Of a stretch of DNA of 64,000 nt, positions 1 through 9,795 are shown piece after piece. The notes beneath the pieces are model-generated. The model saw only the letters and a list, made by a program, of their open reading frames with translations, ran no database searches and was not told where the DNA came from. The DNA is from Natronorubrum texcoconense (GTDB lineage: Archaea > Halobacteriota > Halobacteria > Halobacteriales > Natrialbaceae): the NCBI RefSeq assembly GCF_900100335.1, contig NZ_FNFE01000001.1, forward strand, positions 1,054,001 to 1,118,000, read 5' to 3'. Every line of letters begins with the position of its first letter. Positions within the stretch are counted from its first letter, which is position 1. A program made the translations under genes and the position numbers.

Positions 1-1395
1 GCGCAGATACTCCGGATAGGTCGTGTGGATCGCGGTTGCCTCCCAGATCATCCCGTCCAAGTGGACCGGCATCTCGGGGATGTCGCCGCTGCGCATCGCC
101 TGCTCGAGAACGAGCATAATCTCCTGTGAGCGACCCACCGCGAACGCGGGGATGACGACTTTACCGCCCCTCTCGTAGGTCTCCGTGATGACCTCTTTGA
201 GCTTTGCTTCGGAGTCTTGCTGATCGGTCTGGTAATCGTTGCGACCGCCGTAGGTCGACTCGAGGACGAGCGTCTCCACCCGCGGGAAGTCGTTGGTCGC
301 GCCGTTGAACAGCCGCGTGTCCTCGTAGTGAATGTCACCCGAGAAACAGACGTTGTAGAGGCCGTCGCCGATGTGGAAGTGCGAGACGGCCGAGCCCAGA
401 ATGTGACCGGCGTTGTGGAAGGTGAGTTTGACGTCGGGTGCGATGTCCGTGACGTCGCCGTACTCGAGCGGGATACAGTGTTTGATCGCCTCACGAACCT
501 GCTCCGACTCGTACGGCGGCGCGCGGCCTTCCTTGGCCGCGACGTCAAGGTAGTCAAGCGTGAGCAGCCCCATCAGATCTCGCGTGGGCTCGGTACAGTA
601 GATCGGGCCGTCGTAGCCGTACTTGAACAGCAGCGGGATGAGCGCGGAGTGGTCGAGGTGGGCGTGAGTGAGGACGACCGCGTCGATGGTCTGGGGACCC
701 GCACCGAGCGCCTCGGGGGCGTGGAGATACGGCACTTCGCCTTCCGCGCCGGGCTTGTCTCCGCAGTCGATGAGAATGCGGGTTTCCGAGGTCGAGAGGA
801 TAAACGAGGCGCGACCGACCTCGCGACAGCAGCCGAGCGTAGTGATGCGGACGTACTCGTCGTCGGACATCTCCTCGCGGTGGATCTGTCGACCGACCTT
901 CTCTAAAATGTCGCGTCGCTCGTCGCGTTCCTGTTTGAGGAAACTCCGAACGTTCGAGACCGTCGAGGACTCGATCGGCGGCGTGCGGACGACTTCCGGC
1001 GTCCAGCCGACGCTCTTCGTGATATCGCGAAGCGTCGAGCCGTGACGGCCGATCACCATCCCGGGCTTTTCGGCTTCGATGACGACCTCGCCGGTATCGG
1101 CGTGGAAGTCCAGATCCGTGACCCCCGCCTCCTCGGGGATGACGTTCATAATCTGCTCGCGAGCCTCGTCGGGCCGCGAGAGGACGCTCGGGTCCGGGCG
1201 AACGGTGATCCGCTTTCGGAGTTTACTCGCGAGTTTTCGAATGAGGTCGCCCTGCTGGGCGAACTTCTTCGGGTCGCGGGTGTAGACCACCAGTTCGGGG
1301 CCTTCGTACTTCACCGAGGAGACCGAGATATCGGTCGGTAACTCGCTCGTGATCTCTGCTTTCAAATCGTCGAGTTGCTGCTCTACAGTACTCAT
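1..1395 (-). CDS. Transcription termination/mRNA 3'-end nuclease aCPSF1 (FttA), partial
   Basis: The 465 visible residues run off the left edge, so the C-terminus is missing. An N-terminal KH region contains GMVIGRHG (about residues 112-119). A metallo-beta-lactamase fold follows, with the zinc motif HAHLDH (about 244-249), and then the beginning of a beta-CASP domain. This is the order seen in archaeal CPSF-like nucleases, which cut nascent transcripts after U-rich sites and release RNA polymerase; that role is family knowledge. The start is the ATG at 1393-1395, which gives MSTVEQQL, typical of haloarchaeal members. Codon use matches the core genome. The alternative, a generic KH/beta-CASP ribonuclease, is the same family. 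Confidence 0.93.
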   Translation of the reverse strand, partial: MSTVEQQLDDLKAEITSELPTDISVSSVKYEGPELVVYTRDPKKFAQQGDLIRKLASKLRKRITVRPDPSVLSRPDEAREQIMNVIPEEAGVTDLDFHADTGEVVIEAEKPGMVIGRHGSTLRDITKSVGWTPEVVRTPPIESSTVSNVRSFLKQERDERRDILEKVGRQIHREEMSDDEYVRITTLGCCREVGRASFILSTSETRILIDCGDKPGAEGEVPYLHAPEALGAGPQTIDAVVLTHAHLDHSALIPLLFKYGYDGPIYCTEPTRDLMGLLTLDYLDVAAKEGRAPPYESEQVREAIKHCIPLEYGDVTDIAPDVKLTFHNAGHILGSAVSHFHIGDGLYNVCFSGDIHYEDTRLFNGATNDFPRVETLVLESTYGGRNDYQTDQQDSEAKLKEVITETYERGGKVVIPAFAVGRSQEIMLVLEQAMRSGDIPEMPVHLDGMIWEATAIHTTYPEYLR

Positions 1396-1682
1396 AATCG
1401 CCAATTGTGGCTTGCGTGAACTCGCCGCCAGGGAGCGGACGTCCAACAGGATACGTGGAGTCGGGATCCAGTCCTCGAGTCAGTGGCCGCGCGAGAACCG
1501 CCACGCGCCGGCTGCGTCGTCGAGAGCCGTGGTTCTGAAACAACGTCGGTCGTCTGCAGTCCAGTATCCCGGATCATCGCGTTGTACCGTGCTGTGACAA
1601 ACACGCTCCCAGAACGGTTGTCCTGGTTCGTGCGGGAAGATTCCAGGGAGAACCCGCTTATTCGACGCTATTCTTTGCGTCG

Positions 1683-1689
1683 TATATAA
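1683..1689 (+). promoter_or_regulatory. TATA box of the gene at 1731
   Basis: TATATAA lies 42 nt before the ATG at 1731. This predicts a short leader of roughly 15-20 nt. It is the only clear promoter-like element in the 335-bp gap 1396-1730, where I see no gene. Confidence 0.5.
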
Positions 1690-1730
1690 GCCTTCGCAAA
1701 ACCCAGGGCCGTTCGGCACGAACGGGGGGT

Positions 1731-2213
1731 ATGCACCTGACACCGGAGCGCGTCGCAAACGAGCGTACCTGGGTCGCTGAACGGGTCGAGACTGTCGTTC
1801 CGATCATCAACGGCGTCCGCGACGATCTCGGCGAGATCTTCGACACCGACGTCGACCACGTTACCGAAAGTCAGTATCTCGAGGAAGTCGACGTCGTCTT
1901 CGCGGACGGGGATCTGGCGGTCAACGTCGCCGCGATGGTCGCGATTCTCCGGGATCTCGACGTCGAGGGCGACTATCCCGGCTTCGTCGTCGACGAAATC
2001 CTCGGGCGAGAGCTCGCCGCGACGATCGCCGGCACGCAACCGTTGCGGACGCTCGGCGAGGCGACCTTTCACTACGCCGATCTGCAGGTCCACGGTGACG
2101 GCGACGAGAATGCGGGGGTCGACGACTGCGAAGCCGCGCTCGCGGCCGGCTTTCAGGAGCGAATTCCGGGCTGGAACTGGACCGAGCGCGAGAGTCCGTT
2201 CAGCGTCGAGTAA
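1731..2213 (+). CDS. Conserved haloarchaeal protein of unknown function
   Basis: The gene encodes 160 residues, acidic, without signal peptide, membrane segment or cysteine motif. I recognise it as the type of small cytoplasmic protein conserved in haloarchaea but cannot assign a function. An ATG follows a good TATA box. Its stop directly abuts the stop of the converging lipoprotein gene (2213/2214), so the two transcripts must overlap or end within coding sequence. Codon use is that of a core haloarchaeal gene. Confidence 0.75.
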   Translation: MHLTPERVANERTWVAERVETVVPIINGVRDDLGEIFDTDVDHVTESQYLEEVDVVFADGDLAVNVAAMVAILRDLDVEGDYPGFVVDEILGRELAATIAGTQPLRTLGEATFHYADLQVHGDGDENAGVDDCEAALAAGFQERIPGWNWTERESPFSVE

Positions 2214-2882
2214 TTAGTCCGACTCTTCGTCGTCCGCGTCGTCGCTATCCGATCCATCACCGGATTCCGCGTCCGTGTCGTCATCGGAACCCTCATCGTC
2301 CGCGTCGTCGCTGTCCGAATCCTCGTCAGCATCATCATCCGAATCGTCGTCGATGTCTTCGTCGGGTTCGGGTTCTGGCTCGGGTTCGGGCTCTGGTTCA
2401 GCGCCGGCCTCCTCTTGGGCCTGCAGTGCCTCCTCGTACTCTTCGCCGGGAAGCAACGCGTCGACGTCGTTGTTGCGGAGCAGATCCATCAGCTCGTCGT
2501 CCGACCCCGTCATCAAGAACGCACCGTGTTCGCCAAGCGCGGCTTCGATCGAGATATTGGTGTCCGCCATCTCTTCTTCGAACTCGATCGACCGGGACAT
2601 GAACAGCTCCTGCTGTCGTTCCTGCATCTCGAGCTGGGCCTCTTGTTGGTCGAGCTCGCCGTCTTCGGCGTCGGCCATGACCTCCTGTTGGGCCTCCATC
2701 AACGCCTCATCGGTGGGGCGGACGACAGCCGTAATTCCCTCCGACGGATCGATATCGGGCTCCGAATCCGCGTTGAGTTCGCCCTCCGACTCCGAAAAGA
2801 TGCTCGTACAGCCGGCGATCGATGCGGTCGCACCGGCGCCGGATAACTGCAGCACGCGGCGTCGAGTTGGATCGGATGTCAT
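2214..2882 (-). CDS. Tat-exported lipoprotein with acidic glutamate/proline and Asp/Ser tail
   Basis: The product has 222 residues from the ATG at 2880-2882. The N-terminus carries a twin-arginine run (RRR at 7-9), a hydrophobic stretch and a lipobox ending IAGC (Cys25). It should therefore be exported folded and lipid-anchored outside the membrane. The middle (about 60-150) is Glu/Gln-rich and helical. The C-terminal ~70 residues are an alternating Glu-Pro segment and then an Asp/Ser/Glu tail, probably an extended surface linker in high salt. In-frame starts further upstream would bury the Tat motif, so they were not used. The function is unknown; a spacer or surface lipoprotein is the most that can be inferred. 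Confidence 0.8.
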   Translation of the reverse strand: MTSDPTRRRVLQLSGAGATASIAGCTSIFSESEGELNADSEPDIDPSEGITAVVRPTDEALMEAQQEVMADAEDGELDQQEAQLEMQERQQELFMSRSIEFEEEMADTNISIEAALGEHGAFLMTGSDDELMDLLRNNDVDALLPGEEYEEALQAQEEAGAEPEPEPEPEPEPDEDIDDDSDDDADEDSDSDDADDEGSDDDTDAESGDGSDSDDADDEESD

Positions 2883-3058
2883 CGTGTCCGATTTCCGGGA
2901 CGGGCGCGAATAAACCCTCGTGATATCCGACAGAACCCGATCCATTTCTAACACTATTTGGCTGATAGAAAAGGCGTAGATCACCGAAATACCCGTCCAA
3001 TCCACCACGTCGCCCCAGTCCGGGGTCCTTTTATTCGCTCGAGAGCTACGTCGTCGCA

Positions 3059-3832
3059 GTGACATCCGGGACACCGACGACGCAGCGGTCGCAGGCGATC
3101 ACCCTCGAGCAGCCCACCCTCGAGGCGGCCTGCGAGGCGATCGCCGACGGACTCGAGCGCGAGGCGTTGGTGACGGTCTTCGGCCGCTGTACGGTCGAGT
3201 ACGACGGCCGCGCCTCGAGTACGCTCGAGGCCGGCGACCGTCACCTCATGCTCAAACCCGACGGCGCGGCGCTGGTCCACACCGACGAGGGCCAACAGCC
3301 GGTCAACTGGCAGCCGCCGGGCTGTGACCACGACGTTCGCTGTGATGGTGGGGCCGACGGCGAGAGCGACTCCGAACTCGTCCTCGAGAGCGTCCGCTCG
3401 ACGCCGAACGAGCGACTGTGCGTTCGCTTCGAGGAGGTCCTGCAGGTCTCGACGTTCTCCGGCGCGGACGAGAACGAACTCGCGCTTTCGGGGACTGAAG
3501 AGGATCTCCGCCAGCGGATCCTCGAGGATCCCGCCCTGCTCGAGACCGGCTTCACCCCGCTCGCGACGGAGCGCGATACGCCAGCCGGCGCGATCGACAT
3601 CTACGGCGAGGATGCGGCGGGACGGAGCGTCGTCGTCGAACTCAAACGTCGCCGCGTCGGGCCGGACGCGGTGAGTCAGTTACGGCGGTACGTCGACGCC
3701 CTCGAGCGAGATCTCCACGCCGACGCGTCCGTCCGCGGGATTCTGGTCGCCCCGTCGGTCACCGATCGAGCGGACGGACTGCTGTCCGACCACGGACTCG
3801 AGTTCGTCCCGCTCGAGCCGCCTGCGGAGTGA
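3059..3832 (+). CDS. nucS: Mismatch-specific endonuclease NucS/EndoMS
   Basis: The product has 257 residues. The N-terminal half carries the sheet domain with VNWQPPG near residue 82. The C-terminal half carries a RecB-like PD-(D/E)XK nuclease core: an Asp in GAIDIYG, then VVELKRR with the Glu and Lys, then a conserved QLRRYV. Known members form dimers that clamp a mismatch and cut both strands, linked to the sliding clamp. The start is the GTG at 3059; there is no upstream ribosome site, consistent with a leaderless transcript. It lies only about 0.75 kb from mutS, so two unrelated mismatch systems sit side by side. Confidence 0.93.
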   Translation: MTSGTPTTQRSQAITLEQPTLEAACEAIADGLEREALVTVFGRCTVEYDGRASSTLEAGDRHLMLKPDGAALVHTDEGQQPVNWQPPGCDHDVRCDGGADGESDSELVLESVRSTPNERLCVRFEEVLQVSTFSGADENELALSGTEEDLRQRILEDPALLETGFTPLATERDTPAGAIDIYGEDAAGRSVVVELKRRRVGPDAVSQLRRYVDALERDLHADASVRGILVAPSVTDRADGLLSDHGLEFVPLEPPAE

Positions 3833-3944
3833 ACGTGATTGCCGTCTTGGCGTCTGGTATCGGGATACGTGCTGTACGTAGCGTCAAGATCACGGTGTGA
3901 CTACCACGGAAGGAGTGACAGTGGGTAGCGGTGACCGGGCACGA

Positions 3945-4337
3945 TCACGCTTCGTTTTCGAACCAGTGTTTTGCGGCTTGGACGGCCTCTGAGATCGTGT
4001 CTACGATCGCGTACTGCTCTGCAGTTTCGTATCCGCGTTGGGTACCGTACCCAACCGTGATCGCGTATGTATCATACTCGCTCTGTATGGTGATCGTTGC
4101 AGCGGGTTCACCGTCTTCAAATCCGGCCCGTTTGCCAGTGGTCTTGTCTGAACTGTCCAATTCAGTCCCGAACGTAACGACACCGTACTCACCCCCGGGG
4201 TGACCGACATCGAATGTATCGATAGACACATCGTCAAAGCCGTGATCGTTGAGCCCCGCTACGAGGTCGTCACTCCGTTGCTCAATTGTCCCATCTCCAT
4301 TACTCTCACCATCATCAGTTTGGTTCTTTCGTGTCAT
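3945..4337 (-). CDS. Small acidic protein of unknown function
   Basis: The product has 130 residues from the ATG at 4335-4337; an in-frame start 14 codons upstream is possible but less likely. It is acidic (DDGESNGDG near the N-terminus), soluble, and has a C-terminal half that looks like a small alpha/beta fold ending in an amphipathic helix (EAVQAAKHWFENEA). There are no catalytic or metal motifs. It lies between nucS and mutS, converging on nucS with a 112-bp gap. I do not recognise the family. GC is slightly lower than in its neighbours. Confidence 0.6.
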   Translation of the reverse strand: MTRKNQTDDGESNGDGTIEQRSDDLVAGLNDHGFDDVSIDTFDVGHPGGEYGVVTFGTELDSSDKTTGKRAGFEDGEPAATITIQSEYDTYAITVGYGTQRGYETAEQYAIVDTISEAVQAAKHWFENEA

Positions 4338-4589
4338 CCCACCTATTCCGAGGGACCGATCTATTAATCTTTGTAACACATCTATCGGGAGAAGCGAGAA
4401 TGCTGTCCAAACAGTTTGCAGACTGGAAACCGCTGCGAGAGATCGGCGCGTCCGTCGAGGATACGGCCAGCGACTCGACGAAGCACTCGAGGACGGGTTC
4501 GAGAGTATGGGTATACAGAGACCGTCCTCGACACGATGTCAACCCTGACCGCAGCGCGTGAACTGACCGGTCGGATGCTGACGACCGCG

Positions 4590-7361
4590 TCACTCGTCGA
4601 GTAGTTGTTTTAGCCGGTCTAGCTCAGTCAGTGCCTCGACGGGCGTGAGGTGCGCGAGGTCGAGCGCCCGCAGTTCGGCCGCGACATCCGTTGGGACATC
4701 GCCCCCGTCCGGAGTGGTCGCCGCCATCCCGCCCGCCGAAGCCGCTGGCTCGGCCACACCGGCACCGGCGGCGTCGTCCTCGAGTGCAGTGCCTGTCTCA
4801 CCAGTTGCGTCCGTTTCCGTAACCAACTCCCTCGAACGCTCGACGACGGCCTCGGGCACGCCCGCCGCGGTCGCGACCTCCACCCCGTAGGAGCCCGTGG
4901 CCGCCCCCGGCGCGATATCGTGGTGGAAGACCACCTCGCCGTCGACCTGATCGACCTCGAAGTGGAGCGTGAAGGCTGCCTCGAGTTCGTCCGCCAACTC
5001 GGTCAGCGGATGGTGGTGCGTCGCGAACAGCGCCGTCGCACCGACGGCGTCGTGGAGGTACTCGGTGATCGCCTGCGCGATGGCGAGGCCGTCCGCGGTC
5101 GACGTGCCTCGACCCACTTCGTCCAGCAGAACGAGCGAGTGTTCGTCGGCCTCGCGCAAGATGGTCGCGAGTTCGTCCATCTCGACCATGAACGTCGAGC
5201 GGCCGCCCGCGATGTCGTCGCTGGCCCCGACGCGGGTGAAGATTCGGTCGATCGGGGTGAGCCGCGCCGCCCTCGCGGGAACGAAGCTGCCGACCTGCGC
5301 GAGCAGGGCGATCTGGGCTACCTGCCGCATGTAGGTCGACTTCCCTGACATGTTGGGTCCCGTGATGACCGCCAGTCGCTGGTCGTTCGTGAGGCGGGCG
5401 TCGTTCGGAACGAACGACTCCTGGGTGCGCTCGACCACGGGGTGACGGCCGCCTTCGATGTCGATCTCGAGGCCCTCGCGCCCAGCCCCACCGCCACCTC
5501 CGTCGCGCTCGAGAATCTCCGGCCGACAGTAGTCGTACTGCGCGGCGACCGTCGCGAGCGAGACGAGCGCGTCGAGGGTTGCCAGCGCCTCGGCCAGTTG
5601 CTGTACGCGTTCGACCTCCTCGGCGATCTCGCGGCGGACGTCACAGAAGAGTTCGTACTCGCGCTCGTCGGCGCGCTCCTCGGCGCCGACGATTTGGTCC
5701 TCGCGCTCCTTGAGCTCGGGCGTGACGAACCGCTCTGAGTTTTTGAGCGTCTGGCGGCGCTGGTAGTCCTCGGGGACCGACTCGAGGTTCGGGTTCGTCA
5801 CCTCGATGTAGTAGCCGTGGACCGAGTTGTAGCCGACCTTCAGCGAGTCGATTCCGGTTCGCTCGCGCTCGCCGTTCTCGAGGTTGTCGATCCACTGCTT
5901 CCCGTCGCGTGCGGTCGCACGAAGGTCGTCCAGCCCGTCGTCGTACCCTTCGGCGACGATGTCGCCCTCGGTGATCTCGATCGGGGGGTCCGAGACGATC
6001 GCGTCCTCGATCAACTCGCGGACGTCGACGAGCGGATCGAGACTCTCGTGGAGCGCTCGCAGCCGCGTACAGTCGGCGTCGGCGATCTCCTCGCGAATCT
6101 CGGGGACGACGGCCAGCGTGTCCCGGAGCGAGCGCAGATCGCGCGCGTTCGCCCGCTCGCGAGAGATACGGCCGATCAGCCGCTCGAGGTCGTAGACGTT
6201 CCGGAGTCGGTCGTGCAGCGACTCCCGCGTCTGGACGTCGCCCGTCAACTCCTCGACGGCGTCGAGGCGCGCCTCGATTCGATCGGGCTCGAGCAGCGGC
6301 CGCCGAACCCAGTCGCGGAGCGTTCGGCCGCCCAGCGCGCACGCAGTTTCGTCCAGCACGCCGACGAGGGTCGCCTCCTCGCGGCCCTCCACGGCTCGCG
6401 GCTCGAACAGTTCGAGGCTCCGCATGGCGACCGCATCGAGCAGGAGGTACTCGCGGGGATCGTATCGGGTGAGATGGGTGATGTACTCGAGGCGGTTGCG
6501 CTTCGGACCGTCGGCGTCGGTGTCGTTTTCACCGTCTTTCGCTTCCTCCTCGAGCGTCGTGTCGCGTTCCCCCTCGTGTTCGCCGCCGCGGACGTACTCC
6601 GCGTAGGCGAGCAACGCGCCACAGGCTCGAATCTCGGCGTCGCTGGCGAGCAGGGCGTCGGGGTTCCGGAAGTACCGCGAGACGGTTTCTCCAGCGCGCT
6701 CGCGGTCGAACGCCGTCGCGTCGTAAGGCGTCACCATACAGCCTTCTGCGAAGACGTCGGTCGGCGCGTTCGGGCCGACGACGGCCTCGGAGGGATCGAA
6801 CCGGCTCACCTCGTCGGCGATGGCCTCGCTCGAGGTCGAACTCGTTGCGAAGAAGTCGCCGGTCGAGACGTCGAGCAGGGCGAGCGCGAGTTCGGCGTCG
6901 TCGTTTTCCGCTTCAGAGCCGCGTTCCTGAGCCACCGCGGCGACGAAGTTGTTGTCGTCGCTCGCGAGCAGTTCGTCCTCGGTGAGCGTCCCGGGTGTGA
7001 CCACGCGCGTGACCGCGCGCTCGACGACGCCCGGCGACTCGCCGGGCTCTTCGACCTGATCCGCCACGGCGACCCGGTAGCCGGCCTCGAGCAACGTCTC
7101 GACGTACGATTCGGCGTTGTCGATCGGAATGCCGGCCATCGGATACTCGCCAGTGCTGTCCTCGCGGCTCGTGAGTGCGATCTCGAGCAATCTCGCGGTC
7201 CGCTCGGCGGCGCCACAGAACGTCTCGTAGAAGTCTCCTACCTGAAAGAGGACGATCGCGTCGTCGTAGCGGGCACAGAGGTCGTGGTACTGCGCCATCA
7301 TGGGCGTCAGCTCGTCGCGTTTCTCGGCCATCGCCTCGGGAGGGCCAAGCGCCGGATCCAT
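4590..7361 (-). CDS. mutS: DNA mismatch repair protein MutS (MutS1 type)
   Basis: The product has 923 residues from the ATG at 7359-7361; an in-frame ATG 19 codons upstream is the alternative. The N-terminal mismatch-reading motif Phe-Tyr-Glu (FYE, 44-46) is intact, so this is the MutS1 type rather than MutS2. The connector, lever and clamp regions follow. The C-terminal ABC ATPase has Walker [10 protein letters not shown] (668-676) and Walker [11 protein letters not shown] (about 743-752). There is a Gly-rich insert just before the ATPase and an acidic haloarchaeal loop near 270-290. No mutL lies beside it in the window. Antisense open frames over this gene are shadows. Confidence 0.97.
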   Translation of the reverse strand: MDPALGPPEAMAEKRDELTPMMAQYHDLCARYDDAIVLFQVGDFYETFCGAAERTARLLEIALTSREDSTGEYPMAGIPIDNAESYVETLLEAGYRVAVADQVEEPGESPGVVERAVTRVVTPGTLTEDELLASDDNNFVAAVAQERGSEAENDDAELALALLDVSTGDFFATSSTSSEAIADEVSRFDPSEAVVGPNAPTDVFAEGCMVTPYDATAFDRERAGETVSRYFRNPDALLASDAEIRACGALLAYAEYVRGGEHEGERDTTLEEEAKDGENDTDADGPKRNRLEYITHLTRYDPREYLLLDAVAMRSLELFEPRAVEGREEATLVGVLDETACALGGRTLRDWVRRPLLEPDRIEARLDAVEELTGDVQTRESLHDRLRNVYDLERLIGRISRERANARDLRSLRDTLAVVPEIREEIADADCTRLRALHESLDPLVDVRELIEDAIVSDPPIEITEGDIVAEGYDDGLDDLRATARDGKQWIDNLENGERERTGIDSLKVGYNSVHGYYIEVTNPNLESVPEDYQRRQTLKNSERFVTPELKEREDQIVGAEERADEREYELFCDVRREIAEEVERVQQLAEALATLDALVSLATVAAQYDYCRPEILERDGGGGGAGREGLEIDIEGGRHPVVERTQESFVPNDARLTNDQRLAVITGPNMSGKSTYMRQVAQIALLAQVGSFVPARAARLTPIDRIFTRVGASDDIAGGRSTFMVEMDELATILREADEHSLVLLDEVGRGTSTADGLAIAQAITEYLHDAVGATALFATHHHPLTELADELEAAFTLHFEVDQVDGEVVFHHDIAPGAATGSYGVEVATAAGVPEAVVERSRELVTETDATGETGTALEDDAAGAGVAEPAASAGGMAATTPDGGDVPTDVAAELRALDLAHLTPVEALTELDRLKQLLDE

Positions 7362-7415
7362 ATCCGAAATCCGGCTTCGGACGCGGAAATAGCTTGCTGG
7401 ATCGACCGCGTTCTG

Positions 7416-7727
7416 CACGGGGGTGAGGACCTCACAGTGACGGTCGGAGCGCTCGAGGATAGAGCCGGCTTCTACGTCGAAGACGACGGGTCGGGAATCC
7501 CAGACGACGATCGCGACTCCGTCTTCGAGAGCGGCTACTCGACCGAACCGGCGGGCACCGGTCTCGGACTCGCGATCGTGAGCGACATCGTCGACGCCTA
7601 CGGCTGGGACTGTACATTGACTACGGGCACCGCGGGCGGTGCTCGGTTCGAGATTACCGGCGTGAAGTGGGCGGATGCCGACCCGCTTGCCGACGACTAC
7701 GCTACGGAGCCGTCGGTCTCGAAGTAG
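7416..7727 (+). pseudogene. Orphan histidine-kinase HATPase remnant, N-terminus deleted
   Basis: From codon 7416 the frame reads [11 protein letters not shown], then DDGSGIP (G1 box), [16 protein letters not shown] (G2 box) and [10 protein letters not shown] before a stop. This is the last ~100 residues of a haloarchaeal sensor kinase. The first part of its N box and all sensor and dimerisation domains are missing. Homology stops about 55 bp from the mutS start codon, so a rearrangement appears to have joined mutS to a cut kinase gene. There is no plausible start codon of its own. The end overlaps the converging CHY gene by 31 bp. It is probably non-functional. Confidence 0.75.
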
Positions 7728-8035
7728 CGGTCGGCGTGTGCCCGACAGCCCGGATTGAACGGCGCGTCACAGGACGGGCAGTGATGGTCGGCCCCGAGGT
7801 ACTCTGGAACGGTGAGTTCGGTTTCACAGACGCCACAGAGTACCGAGCGCTCGTCAAAGCGCTCGCGGGGCCAGGGAACCGCCTCGTGGTCCGCCGTCTC
7901 CTCGTGACACCGGTAGCAGGGATAGTACTCCTCACAGCAGTCAAATCTGAAGGCGACGACGTCGCGATCGGTGTGATAGTGGGAACACCGAGTTTCCGAG
8001 TCGACGTCGACGCCGTGTACGGATGGGCCAGTCAC
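7697..8035 (-). CDS. CHY zinc-finger protein
   Basis: The product has 112 residues and is packed with metal ligands: C17-x-H19-x-H21, C33-C34, C40-x2-C43-H44, H50, C67-x2-C70, C86-x2-C89 and C97. This matches the CHY zinc-finger fold, which binds three zinc ions. In eukaryotes the domain is attached to RING ubiquitin ligases; the stand-alone archaeal protein has no proven role. The ATG lies at 8033-8035. Its last codons overlap the kinase remnant on the other strand. It marks the right edge of the normal high-GC block; beyond it base composition drops. Confidence 0.88.
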   Translation of the reverse strand: MTGPSVHGVDVDSETRCSHYHTDRDVVAFRFDCCEEYYPCYRCHEETADHEAVPWPRERFDERSVLCGVCETELTVPEYLGADHHCPSCDAPFNPGCRAHADRYFETDGSVA

Positions 8036-8404
8036 AGGTTGTAATCGAACCTACGTACGGGAGGATTCTCAGCGTTGCGCCCCTCGAAGACGTGAGTACT
8101 GTCCCTGAATATCTAATAAACCATATTCGGCTACATGAAATTGGCGACGTCCGAACGCACAGACTATCGGAGGATGGATTTCTACAAATCATAAGAAACC
8201 TAATATCTGTGTGTGCTCTCACGTAACCTTACTGTTGACCCGCTACGAACCGTCTCCCCTCATCTCTATCTGTTGAGAGGTCGTTCTGAAGGAAGTCCGA
8301 GTATCAAATCACTAGGAACGGTGGTTCCACAACTAACCTGCTGAACAGACACATATCGACGGGCCTCTGCGAAAGGTGGAATTGCTACGTCTGCTTACTA
8401 AGCG
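8036..8404. other. AT-rich gene-free stretch at the island edge
   Basis: This 369-bp stretch has visibly lower GC than the sequence to its left. A 67-codon frame at 8023-8226 overlaps the CHY start and has no family features, so I do not call it. I see no RNA gene or clear repeat. The next gap, 8621-8757, is also AT-rich and empty. Confidence 0.4.
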
Positions 8405-8620
8405 TTACGGGTTTCGCCACATATAGACAAGCGGTGGTACGAATGAATACACAATCATGACAAGACTAAGGAGAAATAGGTAGAAATCCGTGTCAGATGG
8501 AGTGCTGCTAATAATATACGCGGCTGCGAGTACTGCAAGTGCCAAGCCGACTATTGCAGAGCGGATTGCACGAAGATGTGCAGAAAGCATCGAAGAGTGT
8601 TCATCATCCATACATAACAT
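8405..8620 (-). CDS. Small putative membrane protein
   Basis: The frame has 71 codons (the ATG at 8609-8611 may be the true start). It encodes two hydrophobic segments, roughly residues 22-38 and 46-67, separated by a short polar turn with Ser/Thr/Asp. This suggests a two-helix membrane protein. There is no recognisable family, and the surrounding sequence is AT-rich and unlike the core genome, so it may be island-borne. Support is only composition and the two clean hydrophobic stretches. Confidence 0.4.
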   Translation of the reverse strand: MLCMDDEHSSMLSAHLRAIRSAIVGLALAVLAAAYIISSTPSDTDFYLFLLSLVMIVYSFVPPLVYMWRNP

Positions 8621-8757
8621 GCGCTGTTGCTACTATATCTATCTTTTGTCGATAAAGTCTGCTTGTCAAGTGATACATGAATCTTCTATACTGAATTCGA
8701 GTTTCACGACCCTCACTGGATAAAGAAATAGGGATGCCAACTACGTTAACGTAGGAA

Positions 8758-9759
8758 TCATAGTGCAACATAGGTTCGACCGCGATTCTCTCCAGTCGCT
8801 TTGATAAGATTATATCGCTGCATCTTCTGTAGGTAATTCCGTACCATTCGGTCGCTTTTCGGTTCTTCAGCCCGCTCTCGGTACTGCTCGTATAGGTCAC
8901 TTGGCGCAATCTCCTGCTCCTCTGTAATAATCTCGTAGAGGATGCGCTGCTCTTCGATGAGTTTCTCGACGTTCCGCTGGCGGATTTCCGATTTCGCTTC
9001 CGATACCGAGGTCTCGATGACCTCATCAGAAATGGTATCCAATCCTTGCTGAGTCGCTCGCCGCGCCGCCACGCGCAGCACTTCGATGCCGACTCGGGCG
9101 TCGCCCGCCGCAGCGTCCGCAATCAGCTCTAACTGCCCGTCTGTCACTGTATCTTCTCGGAGACCCCAGCGAACGCGGTCCTCCAGAATCGCCACGAGTT
9201 CCTCGACGCTGTAGCGGTCGAAGTCGATGCGGATGGCTGTTCGCAGGCGACTCGTCAGGCGCTCGTTCAGAGAGGCGAACAGTTCCGTCTCCTGGTTAGC
9301 AATGAGCACCATCGTTAGCCCCCGCGTGCGGTACAGTTCGTACAGGACGCTCTTGTCCTCCAGCTGGTCCACCTCATCGAGAATGATAACATACGGTGCC
9401 CCCTCATGCGCGTGAAGCCGTTCGAGGAGTTCGTCTTTCGGAGTGGACTGGCGGTGGATGTCCAGCGTGCGGTCAATCCCCTCCAGAATGCGGTATAGGG
9501 TTTTGAATCGAGAGTAGTCCTCCCAGCAGTTCACGTACTGGTAGTTGATGTCGATGACGTTCTCACGGAGTCGCTCGGCCACGAATTGAGCGATGCAGGT
9601 CTTCCCTGTCCCCGACGGACCATAGAGAAACGCGGTCTCGCCTGCATTCCCTTCCATCACGGGCTCTAGGGCGTTGGAAAGCGTGTTGACTTCTTGGGTG
9701 CGGTGGACGATGTCTCTGGGAACGAACTCGGGCTGGAGCACACGAGCATCCCGTATCAT
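8758..9759 (-). CDS. Orc1/Cdc6 family replication initiator
   Basis: The product has 333 residues from the ATG at 9757-9759. The AAA+ module has Walker A GPSGTGKT (47-54), Walker B VIILDEVDQL (Asp-Glu at about 128-129), a sensor-1 Asn (IAN near 155) and an arginine-rich sensor-2 region. A C-terminal winged helix follows (about 260-333) with RMVRNYLQKMQRYNLI. Known members bind origin recognition boxes and load the MCM helicase. This one is shorter than the main chromosomal initiators and lies in an AT-richer island opposite a nuclease gene, with a long inverted repeat between them. That fits a secondary or plasmid-type initiator (inference). Confidence 0.92.
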   Translation of the reverse strand: MIRDARVLQPEFVPRDIVHRTQEVNTLSNALEPVMEGNAGETAFLYGPSGTGKTCIAQFVAERLRENVIDINYQYVNCWEDYSRFKTLYRILEGIDRTLDIHRQSTPKDELLERLHAHEGAPYVIILDEVDQLEDKSVLYELYRTRGLTMVLIANQETELFASLNERLTSRLRTAIRIDFDRYSVEELVAILEDRVRWGLREDTVTDGQLELIADAAAGDARVGIEVLRVAARRATQQGLDTISDEVIETSVSEAKSEIRQRNVEKLIEEQRILYEIITEEQEIAPSDLYEQYRERAEEPKSDRMVRNYLQKMQRYNLIKATGENRGRTYVAL

Positions 9760-9795
9760 AGGTCCGTGATATGCTATTCGATAACATAAGTGGAA

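Noticed and set aside
1480-1758. Frames in the 1396-1730 gap on both strands
   Set aside because: They overlap each other and the promoter of the gene at 1731, with no motif or conserved pattern.
5817-7727. A very long open frame on the plus strand opposite mutS
   Set aside because: Only its last ~100 codons (from 7416) resemble a protein, the kinase remnant. The rest is the antisense shadow of mutS created by high GC.
8023-8226. A 67-codon plus-strand frame after the CHY gene
   Set aside because: It overlaps the CHY start, has no recognisable feature and no promoter or ribosome site.
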